Source of the DNA: Bacteriovoracales bacterium
GTDB lineage: Bacteria > Bdellovibrionota > Bacteriovoracia > Bacteriovoracales > Bacteriovoracaceae
Direction of reading: 5' to 3'
NCBI GenBank assembly: GCA_007117175.1
Contig: SKGZ01000253.1
Span: 1-7,570 of the forward strand
DNA length: 7,570 nucleotides
Below are positions 1-5,721 of the stretch, one piece after another (within the stretch, counting starts at the first letter, position 1; every line of letters begins with the position of its first letter). Under the pieces are notes generated by a model that worked only from the letters and a program-made list of their open reading frames with translations, was not told the origin of the DNA and did not search any database. Both the position numbers and the translations under genes were made by a program.

Positions 1-1484
1 AAGAGCCCAAGAGGCAGTTTGCTGGTGAAGGTGGTCCTGGTCGAACCAATCAGCGCTTTCACTATTTGTGCCAGGGTGAGAAATTTCAACGACTTTCCAC
101 CGCCTTTGACTCGGTGACACTTTATGGAGAGGATCCAGATTATCGGCCAGATATTTATGGCAAGATCGGTGAGTCTGGAGTCAGCATCGCAACCCTCGAT
201 GATATGGAATTATTGTACTCCGGCTTTGACTTAACTAGCCCCACTACTTCAGTTTCCAAAACCATTAACGGGCCAGCACCAATTATTTTGGCCATGTTTA
301 TGAACGCGGCCATTAATCAAAAACTCAAGGGAGCAGATAGAGAAAATTTTGAAAAAAGAATAGAGGTGATGCGTGCTGTTCGCGGTACGGTGCAAGCTGA
401 TATCCTCAAGGAAGATCAAGCTCAGAACACCTGTATTTTTTCTTTGGACTTTGCCTTGAAAATGATGGGCGATGTTCAAGAGTTTTTCTGTCAAAATGAG
501 ATTAAAAATTACTATACTGTGTCGATTAGTGGCTATCATATCGCAGAGGCGGGGGCCAATCCCATTACTCAATTGGCGCTGACACTCTCAAATGGCTTCA
601 CCTATTTGGAGTCCTATTTAAGCCGAGGTTTGGCCATTGATGACTTTTGTGAAAATCTTTCATTTTTCTTTAGCAATGGCCTTGATCCTGAGTACACTGT
701 TTTAGGAAGAGTGGCGCGAAGAATATGGGCCATTACCTTAAAAGAAAAATATGGCGCTAATTTAAAGTCACAAAAACTGAAGTATCATATTCAAACCTCA
801 GGAAGATCCTTACACGCCCAAGAAATTGACTTTAACGATATCAGAACAACCTTGCAGGCTTTTTTAGCTCTGTCTGATAATTGCAATTCTCTGCACACCA
901 ATGCCTATGATGAGGCCATCACCACTCCCACCCAAGAAAGTGTGCGTAGGGCCATGGCCATTCAAATGATTATCAATCGAGAATTTGGGCTGAATCGTAG
1001 CGATAATCCACTGCAGGGCTCCTATCTAGTGGAAGAGCTGACTGATCTGGTAGAGCAAGCAGTTTTAGAGCAGTTTAAAGAGATTTCACGCCGCGGTGGT
1101 GTCTTGGGTGCCATGGAGAATATGTATCAAAGATCTCAGATTCAAGAGGAGTCACTGTATTATGAAAGGTTAAAGGACTCAGGAGAGTTGCCCATTATTG
1201 GAGTGAATACCTATCAAAATCCCAATCAAGACCATCAATACTTAAATGAAATTGAGCTGACTCGCGCTTCAAAGCAAGAAAAAGAAGATCAAATCAAACG
1301 TTTAAACTCATTTAAAGAGCGCAATAAAACTCAAAGTGAAAAAGCTTTGGATCAATTAAGAAACGTAGTTCTTAAAAATGAAAATATCTTTGCTGAATTA
1401 ATGAACACAGTTCAATATTGCAGCTTAGGGCAAATCACTGCTGTGCTTTACGAAGTGGGCGGTCGCTATCGAAGGAATATGTAA
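1..1484 (+). CDS. icmF: Fused isobutyryl-CoA mutase IcmF, C-terminal mutase part (5' partial)
   Basis: This is the AdoCbl-dependent mutase domain of IcmF, a cytoplasmic enzyme that interconverts isobutyryl-CoA and n-butyryl-CoA. The frame is open from base 3 to TAA at 1482-1484, giving 493 visible residues. The TTG at 66 is internal, since homology starts before it. Full IcmF is about 1090 residues, with a B12-binding domain and a MeaI-type G-protein domain before the mutase; both would lie outside the window. Family landmarks seen are RQFAGEGG at 12-35, [45 protein letters not shown] (catalytic-type His at 537-539) and the C-terminal [20 protein letters not shown]. Phe at 18-20 and Gln at 423-425 occupy the positions that are Tyr89 and Arg207 in methylmalonyl-CoA mutase, so the substrate should be isobutyryl-CoA rather than methylmalonyl-CoA. 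A separate IcmA subunit is less likely because the motif wording is that of IcmF. The stop codon overlaps the next start. Confidence 0.92.
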   Translation, partial: EPKRQFAGEGGPGRTNQRFHYLCQGEKFQRLSTAFDSVTLYGEDPDYRPDIYGKIGESGVSIATLDDMELLYSGFDLTSPTTSVSKTINGPAPIILAMFMNAAINQKLKGADRENFEKRIEVMRAVRGTVQADILKEDQAQNTCIFSLDFALKMMGDVQEFFCQNEIKNYYTVSISGYHIAEAGANPITQLALTLSNGFTYLESYLSRGLAIDDFCENLSFFFSNGLDPEYTVLGRVARRIWAITLKEKYGANLKSQKLKYHIQTSGRSLHAQEIDFNDIRTTLQAFLALSDNCNSLHTNAYDEAITTPTQESVRRAMAIQMIINREFGLNRSDNPLQGSYLVEELTDLVEQAVLEQFKEISRRGGVLGAMENMYQRSQIQEESLYYERLKDSGELPIIGVNTYQNPNQDHQYLNEIELTRASKQEKEDQIKRLNSFKERNKTQSEKALDQLRNVVLKNENIFAELMNTVQYCSLGQITAVLYEVGGRYRRNM

Positions 1485-2032
1485 TGGCCAAAATCTATAC
1501 CAAAACAGGTGATAAGGGCGAGACATCATTAGTCAGTGGCTCGAGAGTCTCAAAAGCCGATCAGAGAATTGATCTTTATGGTGAAGTGGATGAGCTCAAT
1601 AGTTTTGTTGGCTTTCTGGCCACGGTAGTGAATGAAAAGGCTCTTCTGGAAAAAATACAAAGCACACTTTTTAATTTGGGCTCTCAGCTTGCCTGTGAAG
1701 CCGAAAAAAGAGAGCAATTTCAACTGCCTAAAATTCCAGTAGAACTCGTTTTGCAGCTAGAGCAGGCCATGGATCAAATGGATCAAAGCTTAAAACCCTT
1801 GAAAAACTTTATTTTGCCGGGCGGAAGTGAAGCTGCGGCCAGAGCTCATCTGTGTCGAGTGATCGCACGTCGAGTTGAGCGCCATCTTTTAAATTACCAT
1901 ACTCTGAGCAATGAAGCTTTGCCGGAAAACAGCGTGACCTTTCTCAATCGTCTCTCCGACTATTTCTTTGTGCTGTCTCGCTACTTAAACCATCAACAGG
2001 GCGAGCCAGAAGTTCTTTGGAAGCCAAACTAG
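1484..2032 (+). CDS. PduO-type cob(I)alamin adenosyltransferase
   Basis: This 182-residue cytoplasmic enzyme belongs to the PduO/MMAB ATP:cob(I)alamin adenosyltransferase family, which makes the adenosylcobalamin used by mutases such as IcmF. Seen in the sequence: the N-terminal ATP-binding signature YTKTGDKGETSL (residues 5-16), LYGEVDELNSFVG (31-43), FILPGGS (109-115), the arginine-rich helix RAHLCRVIARRVER (120-133) and FLNRLSDYFFVLSR (153-166). The length fits the single-domain family. The ATG at 1484 is chosen because the family begins at M-x-K-I-Y-T-K-T-G-D, and because it overlaps the icmF stop in TAATG with a GAAGGA-like ribosome site at 1471-1476. An upstream in-frame start at 1418 would add 22 residues lying inside icmF and unlike the family. 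Translational coupling to icmF is likely. Symbols used for this family vary (pduO, cobO-like, mmaB, yvqK), so none is assigned. Confidence 0.94.
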   Translation: MAKIYTKTGDKGETSLVSGSRVSKADQRIDLYGEVDELNSFVGFLATVVNEKALLEKIQSTLFNLGSQLACEAEKREQFQLPKIPVELVLQLEQAMDQMDQSLKPLKNFILPGGSEAAARAHLCRVIARRVERHLLNYHTLSNEALPENSVTFLNRLSDYFFVLSRYLNHQQGEPEVLWKPN

Positions 2033-2050
2033 GTAAAATTTACAGACTTG

Positions 2051-2080
2051 TTATCATTTAAGGGTCAATGATGCTATAAG
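2051..2080 (+). promoter_or_regulatory. Extended -10 promoter of the 2088 secreted-protein gene, probably leaderless
   Basis: A TATAAG hexamer at 2075-2080 (5/6 match to TATAAT) is preceded by TGC at 2072-2074, which forms an extended -10. A weak TTATCA at 2051-2056 lies 18 bases upstream as a possible -35. Transcription would start about 7 bases after the -10, at or one base before the ATG at 2088. No Shine-Dalgarno sequence lies before that ATG. Leaderless translation is therefore inferred. Confidence 0.55.
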
Positions 2081-2087
2081 CATTATT
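2067..2087. repeat. Inverted repeat centred on the -10 of the 2088 gene
   Basis: AATGATGC (2067-2074) and GCATTATT (2080-2087) form an 8-bp inverted repeat with one G-T pair around the loop TATAA (2075-2079). The repeat spans the -10 and ends exactly before the ATG. ATCATT at 2053-2058 is a further inverted copy of the left half's AATGAT. An operator is possible. It is not a terminator, since no T-run follows. Confidence 0.4.
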
Positions 2088-2447
2088 ATGAAAAATTTAC
2101 TATTGATAATAATTTTTTTAAATCTAAGTTTTGCAAGAGCCAACCAAGACAGCATCCGCTGTGAAGTGGGTAGTGGAGAGAATGTAGGTGAAAGCTTTAC
2201 AATCACCATGCTAACCCCCTTGGTTTTTAAATTACAGACAAGTGTTATCAATCAAGAGCTATTTCTAGTTGCAACAGAACTGGATGGTGAAAAAGTAAAG
2301 CTCTACTTTGAGTTAGAAAATGAAAAACAAAAAATGATCATGTTTCCTTCACGAGAAATGACAATGGATGATAAAGAATTTGCAGCAGTTTTTAAGTTAG
2401 TGGATGAACCATTTAAAGATTATTTCAACGTCACTTGTTATCGCTAA
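2088..2447 (+). CDS. Small secreted or periplasmic protein of unknown function
   Basis: I do not recognise a family. The 119-residue product starts with a clear Sec signal peptide: Lys2, a hydrophobic core at residues 4-15 (LLLIIIFLNLSF) and a probable signal peptidase I site after Ala-Arg-Ala at 16-18. There is no lipobox cysteine. The mature protein of about 101 residues alternates polar and hydrophobic residues, which suggests mostly beta structure. Its only two cysteines lie near the ends (Cys25 and Cys117), so a disulfide joining the termini in the periplasm is plausible. The ATG at 2088 has no Shine-Dalgarno sequence but sits 8 bases after an extended -10, consistent with leaderless expression. 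It is transcribed separately from the adenosyltransferase, 55 bases upstream. Its 3' end overlaps the convergent FHA gene by 17 bases. The good signal peptide makes a real gene likely. Confidence 0.8.
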   Translation: MKNLLLIIIFLNLSFARANQDSIRCEVGSGENVGESFTITMLTPLVFKLQTSVINQELFLVATELDGEKVKLYFELENEKQKMIMFPSREMTMDDKEFAAVFKLVDEPFKDYFNVTCYR

Positions 2448-2856
2448 TTTTCTTGCTTTTAATCACTACGCTTATTTCTTTGCGATCTTTTCCATGTTGA
2501 TTTTTAAGCACATTTTTGTACTCTGCAGAGGTGAGTTGTTCGTCAATGTGAAAATGGCAGTAGCCTAGCTGAACAATATCGCCTAGTTTAAGAAATGATT
2601 GAAAAACTGAATTACCATTAACATAAGTACCATTTTTAGAAGTTAGATCTTTGATCACAAGGTATTGACCGTCAAAGTGTAAGGAGCAGTGCCTTGAGGA
2701 AAAGTATTCACCATCAAGAGTCAGGTCACACTTTGAACTTCTACCAATCACAAAATTATCAAAATTACTAACCCGGACAGATTTTTCTTCGATGACTGGG
2801 GCAACCTTAACATTTTTTGGAGGTTCTTTAATGTAGAGCTTAATATAAAGTCCCAT
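2431..2856 (-). CDS. Small FHA-domain protein
   Basis: This 141-residue protein is essentially a single forkhead-associated domain, a phosphothreonine-peptide binding module. All core FHA residues are present: Gly38-Arg39 (VIGRSSKCDLTL), Ser54-Arg55-His56 (SSRHCSL) and Asn75-Gly76 with Asn80 (TSKNGTYVNGN), so binding competence is predicted. Residues 1-25 form a short N-terminal strand and linker. Residues after about 108 form a Lys-rich tail without a second domain. There is no signal peptide or membrane segment, so it should be cytoplasmic. The start lies 6 bases after the grxB stop on the same strand, so the two are probably co-transcribed. Only a weak GGAAA-type ribosome site precedes it, which would fit re-initiation after grxB. 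No Ser/Thr kinase is present in the window, so its partner is unknown. The domain call is firm; the biological role is not known. Confidence 0.9.
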   Translation of the reverse strand: MGLYIKLYIKEPPKNVKVAPVIEEKSVRVSNFDNFVIGRSSKCDLTLDGEYFSSRHCSLHFDGQYLVIKDLTSKNGTYVNGNSVFQSFLKLGDIVQLGYCHFHIDEQLTSAEYKNVLKNQHGKDRKEISVVIKSKKISDNK

Positions 2857-2862
2857 AAACTA

Positions 2863-3501
2863 TTATTTCCAAAAATCTTCATGATAGTCAAAACGGCACA
2901 ATTCCTTCACCTGCTGTAAATAGAGATGAACCTTAGCAGGAAATTGAAATTCTGGCACCATATAAAGACCCCAAAGGTGTGAGGCTAGCAATAAGTCAGG
3001 AAGAGTGATTTGTGAGCTTTGATAAAAATTAGATAAATAAGGGGCAATATCCCTATTGATAAGCTCTAAGGCTTCTTTTTTAAGATTTTCTCTTCTTTTA
3101 AAAAGCTTTGAAAAAGGCCCCTTGCTTTTTTCCTTTTTGTTCACAAAGTAATTACGCGCCGATTCACTAAATTCATAGCTATACACCCAATAGGGCATGG
3201 CCAGTGGGTGTACAACCTTGCCAATTTGCTCAATTAAATTCATTAAAGACGAATCTTTAAGGGCTTCTTGGGTACTTAAAGTATTCTGCTGATCAAGCTT
3301 TGCCATAATGTCTAAGCTTTCATTAAGTAGACTTCCATCCTTAAACTCCAGCAATGGCAGCATTTTCTTCTGTCCCATCTGACTCAGTGTCTTTTCATCA
3401 TCATAGGGTAAAACAATAGATTCATAGCTTATATTTAAATATCCCAAGCACATGCGAACTCTTAAGCAGAAGGGACAGTGGATATAATGGTAGAGTTTCA
3501 T
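2863..3501 (-). CDS. grxB: Glutaredoxin 2-like protein (GrxB family)
   Basis: This 212-residue protein matches the Grx2 family (E. coli GrxB is 215 residues): an N-terminal thioredoxin-like domain joined to an all-helical GST-like C-terminal domain. It starts MKLYHYIHCPFCLRVRM, with the redox motif Cys9-Pro-Phe-Cys12 where E. coli has CPYC. The typical MLPLL cis-proline region and the Asn-Glu-Ser glutathione-binding stretch (LLNESLDIM) follow at about residues 47-66. The helical domain contains YFVNKKEKSKGPF, which matches the corresponding YFVDKKE region of E. coli Grx2. It is expected to use glutathione to reduce protein disulfides or mixed disulfides in the cytoplasm. The ATG is preceded by AAGGGG with a 5-base spacer. 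It heads a two-gene minus-strand unit with the FHA gene and diverges from erpA, with a palindrome in the shared spacer. Confidence 0.88.
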   Translation of the reverse strand: MKLYHYIHCPFCLRVRMCLGYLNISYESIVLPYDDEKTLSQMGQKKMLPLLEFKDGSLLNESLDIMAKLDQQNTLSTQEALKDSSLMNLIEQIGKVVHPLAMPYWVYSYEFSESARNYFVNKKEKSKGPFSKLFKRRENLKKEALELINRDIAPYLSNFYQSSQITLPDLLLASHLWGLYMVPEFQFPAKVHLYLQQVKELCRFDYHEDFWK

Positions 3502-3521
3502 GCTAACCCCTTGAAATTTCG

Positions 3522-3541
3522 TGAATATTGTGTTATATTCA
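3522..3541. promoter_or_regulatory. Candidate operator: 20-bp palindrome in the grxB-erpA divergent spacer
   Basis: TGAATAT (3522-3528) and ATATTCA (3535-3541) are perfect 7-bp inverted arms around the 6-base spacer TGTGTT. The element covers the -35 and part of the spacer of the erpA promoter, and its edge is 20 bases from the grxB start codon. A bound dimer could affect both genes. The regulator is unknown; the half-site does not clearly match the canonical Fur or IscR boxes I know. Confidence 0.5.
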
Positions 3542-3556
3542 ATTTCTTTTTATAAT
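3528..3556 (+). promoter_or_regulatory. Promoter of erpA-ygfZ, sigma70-like
   Basis: A perfect TATAAT at 3551-3556 lies exactly 17 bases after TTGTGT (3528-3533), a -35 matching TTGACA at its first three bases. Transcription should start near 3563, leaving a leader of about 30 bases that contains the AAGGA ribosome site at 3579-3583 before the erpA ATG. The -35 overlaps the palindrome at 3522-3541. Confidence 0.65.
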
Positions 3557-3592
3557 AGATAAGGATGAATTAGCTTACAAGGATAAGATGTT

Positions 3593-3928
3593 ATGAACGA
3601 ACAAATAGTAATTTTAACCGATAAGGCCAAGGGACAAATCAGAAATATCATTGCCAAGGAAGAGGATGTGACTAATAAAGGCTTGCGCCTAGCAGTGATT
3701 GGAGGAGGTTGTTCAGGGTTTTCCTATAAAATTGAACTTTCAGAAATTAAAGAAAAAGATAATGTGGTTGATTATGATGATTTTCGAGTTTTAATTGATC
3801 CCAAATCTTCTATCTACCTTAAGGGTGTGCAATTAGATTATCAAGATGGACTAGAAGGAAAGGGATTTGTCTTTTCTAATCCGAATGCCAAAAACACCTG
3901 TGGTTGCGGTGAATCCTTTTCACTTTGA
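3593..3928 (+). CDS. erpA: A-type iron-sulfur carrier, ErpA/IscA family
   Basis: This 111-residue cytoplasmic protein is an A-type carrier that receives Fe-S clusters from a scaffold and passes them to apo-enzymes. The three family cysteines are present: Cys40 in GGGCSGFSY and Cys103/Cys105 in the C-terminal TCGCGESFS. Length and cysteine spacing match ErpA (Cys42, 106 and 108 in E. coli). The N-terminus ILTDKAKGQIRNIIAKE is the usual opening of the HesB/IscA domain. AAGGA at 3579-3583 is a suitable ribosome site for the ATG at 3593. The gene shares DNA with the start of the downstream YgfZ-like gene, so translation of the two is probably coupled. That neighbour works in the same pathway: IBA57, the mitochondrial YgfZ homologue, acts with ISCA proteins. 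IscA, ErpA or HesB naming cannot be separated with certainty from one sequence; ErpA is favoured because no isc genes are adjacent. Confidence 0.9.
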   Translation: MNEQIVILTDKAKGQIRNIIAKEEDVTNKGLRLAVIGGGCSGFSYKIELSEIKEKDNVVDYDDFRVLIDPKSSIYLKGVQLDYQDGLEGKGFVFSNPNAKNTCGCGESFSL

Positions 3929-5408
3929 GGGTTTACTTGATTTAGACTTGAGTCTGATCCAGCTCACTGGAGTGGATTGCGCAAGCTTCTTGCAAAGCCA
4001 AATGACTCAAGACATTCGTGACTTAAAAATTGATCATAGTTTGCAGTCTTGTTTTCTAACAGCTCAAGGGCGAATGATCGCACCCTTTTCTCTCACTAGA
4101 AAAAATGATGGTTATTATCTTTTAGTTGAAAAATCACTGGAAAAGATTTTAATTGATCGCATTGAACATTATCTTGTTTCTGAAGATGTGGAGATTGCCA
4201 TCATCAAGACTCCACAGTATTGCTGGTTGGGGGCTCATCATTGTGCAGATGTTGGCTTAGAAAGTTATTTTTTTTACTTTTACTGTCAGCCAATTTTGTT
4301 AAGCGCTATTCCACCCTTTCAAGAAGAGAAAATTCTAACTGAGCATGATTTTTTTCAGACAGTGACTTTGCAAACTGGTTTAACCCGCTTTACTCAAGAG
4401 CAGAGTGGCAAAGTCTTATTAAATGAAACGAGATGGCTAGAAATTGCCACCAGTGAAAATAAAGGCTGTTATCCCGGTCAAGAAACGGTGAATAAGATTC
4501 GCAATAACCGAGGGGCCGCTTATTACCCAGCCCAACTGAATTTAAAAAACAGTTCTCCATTAAAAGAAGGAGAGACACTTTTTCATGCTGATGAGAAGCT
4601 AGGCACAGTGCTTGCTTGTGATCAAAACAAAACAGTGGTGAAGATGAATCGCCTATTTCGGGTAGAGGGCTTAGAGCTAGAATTAGGTGATGTTCATTTG
4701 TTTCAATGGAGTCCAGAAAAATACTATGAGGATCTTTTCAATGAGACCAGCCTGCTTTATGCCCAAGGTGGTGATATTAATCAAACAATTGCCACTTACC
4801 GCTTTATCATTCGAATGCATCCAGCCTACTCCGCCGCCTATGAAGGGCTAGCAGTAGTTTTGACTCAGCAGGAAAAGTTTGATCAAGCACTTGCCTTGCT
4901 GGATGAGCTAGAGCAATTAGAACCAGACAGCGTGATGGTGCACACCAATCGCTCTATTATTTTGGCTAAGATGGGAAAAATTGAAGAAGCAGAAGCTGAA
5001 AAGGTCAAGGCCACGGTCAAAACCTTTCGCCAAAAAAGTAAAGAGAAGAGTTTAGAAAAACAACAACAAGAACTGGAAGGACAAAAGAAAAAGGAAAGAG
5101 AGCAGCGCGCACAAATGTTTTATCAGGTGCTGGAAATTGATCCAGACGACGAAGTAGCTCTCTTGGGACTAGGAGAGTTTTTCTGGGATGAAAAACAATA
5201 TCACCGCGCCCGTGGTTATCTGCAACAACTTGTGGAAAAGCACCCTAAAATTTCTAAGGGCTACTTGTTACTAGGTAAGGTGCTTAAGGGCATGGGAGAG
5301 TTAGAACAAGCCCATCAGTTTTGGCAAGACGGAGTGCGAGTGGCCAGTGCTAACGGTGATTTAATGCCTGCCAATGAGATGCAGGCACTGTTGAATCAGT
5401 CTATGTGA
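3885..5408 (+). CDS. YgfZ/IBA57-like Fe-S maturation protein fused to a TPR domain
   Basis: The N-terminal part (about residues 15-276) is a YgfZ/GcvT-fold folate-binding protein. It has the early LTGVDCASFLQSQMTQDI segment, the TAQGRMIAPF strand and the family hallmark KGCYPGQE at residues 193-200 (Cys195, equivalent to Cys228 of E. coli YgfZ). YgfZ supports repair or assembly of certain Fe-S enzymes, probably with tetrahydrofolate. Residues about 285-376 and 412-495 are TPR-type helical repeats (for example FDQALALLDELEQLEPDS and HRARGYLQQLVEKHP). They are separated by a very charged Lys/Glu/Gln linker at 379-412 that is probably a coiled coil. Typical YgfZ proteins are about 300-330 residues; at about 507 this is a fusion. 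The start is uncertain: ATG 3885 gives a 44-base overlap with erpA, while GTG 3909 or TTG 3867 (GAAGG at 3854-3858) are possible. Every plausible start except TTG 3948, which lies inside the domain, overlaps erpA. The TPR part may recruit client proteins (inference). Confidence 0.88.
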   Translation: MPKTPVVAVNPFHFEGLLDLDLSLIQLTGVDCASFLQSQMTQDIRDLKIDHSLQSCFLTAQGRMIAPFSLTRKNDGYYLLVEKSLEKILIDRIEHYLVSEDVEIAIIKTPQYCWLGAHHCADVGLESYFFYFYCQPILLSAIPPFQEEKILTEHDFFQTVTLQTGLTRFTQEQSGKVLLNETRWLEIATSENKGCYPGQETVNKIRNNRGAAYYPAQLNLKNSSPLKEGETLFHADEKLGTVLACDQNKTVVKMNRLFRVEGLELELGDVHLFQWSPEKYYEDLFNETSLLYAQGGDINQTIATYRFIIRMHPAYSAAYEGLAVVLTQQEKFDQALALLDELEQLEPDSVMVHTNRSIILAKMGKIEEAEAEKVKATVKTFRQKSKEKSLEKQQQELEGQKKKEREQRAQMFYQVLEIDPDDEVALLGLGEFFWDEKQYHRARGYLQQLVEKHPKISKGYLLLGKVLKGMGELEQAHQFWQDGVRVASANGDLMPANEMQALLNQSM

Positions 5409-5433
5409 ATCAGTCTACGTGAATCAAGTTTAA
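5392..5433 (+). repeat. 14-bp tandem repeat across the ygfZ-TPR stop codon
   Basis: TGAATCAGTCTATG (5392-5405) is followed directly by TGAATCAGTCTACG (5406-5419), with one mismatch, and then by the partial third copy TGAATCA (5420-5426). The unit is not a multiple of three. The TGA opening the second copy (5406-5408) is the in-frame stop of the ygfZ-TPR gene. The array ends shortly before the tRNA 3' end. Replication slippage is the simplest origin. Confidence 0.8.
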
Positions 5434-5439
5434 TAAAAA

Positions 5440-5516
5440 TGGCTGGGAAGGTGGGACTCGAACCCACGACCAATAGATTAACAGTCTACTGCGCTAACCA
5501 ACTGCGCTACTCCCCA
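5440..5516 (-). tRNA. tRNA-Asn (GUU)
   Basis: The complement of this segment folds as a complete 77-base tRNA with encoded CCA. The acceptor stem is TGGGGAG with CTTCCCA (one G-U pair), the D stem GCGC with GCGC, the anticodon stem GTAGA with TCTAT around the loop CTGTTAA, and the T stem GTGGG with CCCAC around TTCGAGT. The discriminator is G73. The anticodon GTT reads Asn codons AAC and AAU, and the U1-A72 pair with G73 resembles E. coli tRNA-Asn. Its 3' end faces the ygfZ-TPR stop 31 bases away. On the tRNA strand TTTTTATT follows the CCA directly. No repeat of the tRNA end, which would mark an integrated element, is visible in the window. Confidence 0.97.
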
Positions 5517-5539
5517 ACATTGAACAATTCTGAATTAGT

Positions 5540-5568
5540 AATCTAATCAAGATTGTGATCTTTGTCCA
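5540..5568 (-). promoter_or_regulatory. Promoter of tRNA-Asn
   Basis: On the minus strand TGGACA (5568-5563, 5/6 match to the -35 consensus) and TAGATT (5545-5540, 4/6 match to the -10) are separated by exactly 17 bases. The first tRNA base lies 23 bases after the -10, giving a 5' leader of about 16 bases for RNase P to remove. Confidence 0.6.
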
Positions 5569-5679
5569 CTGGAAATATATTGAGCACTGATGGCCTTTTG
5601 TGTACTTATTGAGGCAATTTGTGTGTCCTGAGAATAAAATGGTCAGTAGATTTTTGTCAGTAAAAACAAATGGTTAAGT

Positions 5680-5701
5680 GGGGATCTGTGGTGGCGGTGG
5701 G
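5680..5701 (+). other. G-rich tract before the 5722 gene
   Basis: Within 22 bases there is one GGGG run (5680-5683), three GG pairs (5690-5691, 5693-5694, 5696-5697) and a GGG (5699-5701), unlike the AT-rich surroundings. It occupies the place where a -35 would lie for the promoter at 5707-5715. A weak two-tetrad quadruplex could form, but this is only inference. Confidence 0.3.
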
Positions 5702-5706
5702 CATCG

Positions 5707-5715
5707 TGATAAAAT
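5707..5715 (+). promoter_or_regulatory. Extended -10 promoter of the 5722 gene, probably leaderless
   Basis: TGA followed by TAAAAT (5710-5715, 5/6 match to TATAAT) forms an extended -10 with no convincing -35 upstream. Exactly six bases separate it from the ATG at 5722, so the expected transcription start coincides with the A of ATG. No Shine-Dalgarno sequence is present. Confidence 0.5.
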
Positions 5716-5721
5716 AGTGTT

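Noticed and set aside
249..572. Minus-strand open frame of 107 codons inside icmF
   Set aside because: It lies entirely antisense to strongly conserved mutase motifs and its product resembles no family I recognise.
1418..1483. Upstream extension of the adenosyltransferase start
   Set aside because: The added residues lie inside icmF and precede the point where the family normally starts; ATG 1484 fits homology and coupling.
2054..2251. Minus-strand open frame of 65 codons opposite the secreted-protein gene
   Set aside because: It is antisense to a frame with a good signal peptide and promoter, and it has no ribosome site or family match of its own.
3867..3950. Programmed frameshift joining ErpA and the YgfZ-like protein
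   Set aside because: ErpA ends at its normal C-terminus with both cysteines, no classic slippery site is evident, and ordinary overlapping starts explain the arrangement.
4390..4578. Minus-strand open frame of 62 codons
   Set aside because: It is the antisense shadow of the region encoding the YgfZ signature KGCYPGQE.
5365..5387. Hairpin TGCCTGC / GCAGGCA as a terminator
   Set aside because: It lies inside the coding end of the ygfZ-TPR gene with a 9-base loop and no T-run on either strand.
5440..5516. tRNA-Asn as the attachment site of an integrated element
   Set aside because: No integrase and no second copy of the tRNA 3' end occur in the window, and the flanking genes are ordinary chromosomal ones.
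5670..5717. 15-codon plus-strand frame MVKWGSVVAVGIVIK
   Set aside because: It is very short, has no ribosome site, and covers the G-rich tract and promoter of the next gene, so it is probably chance.
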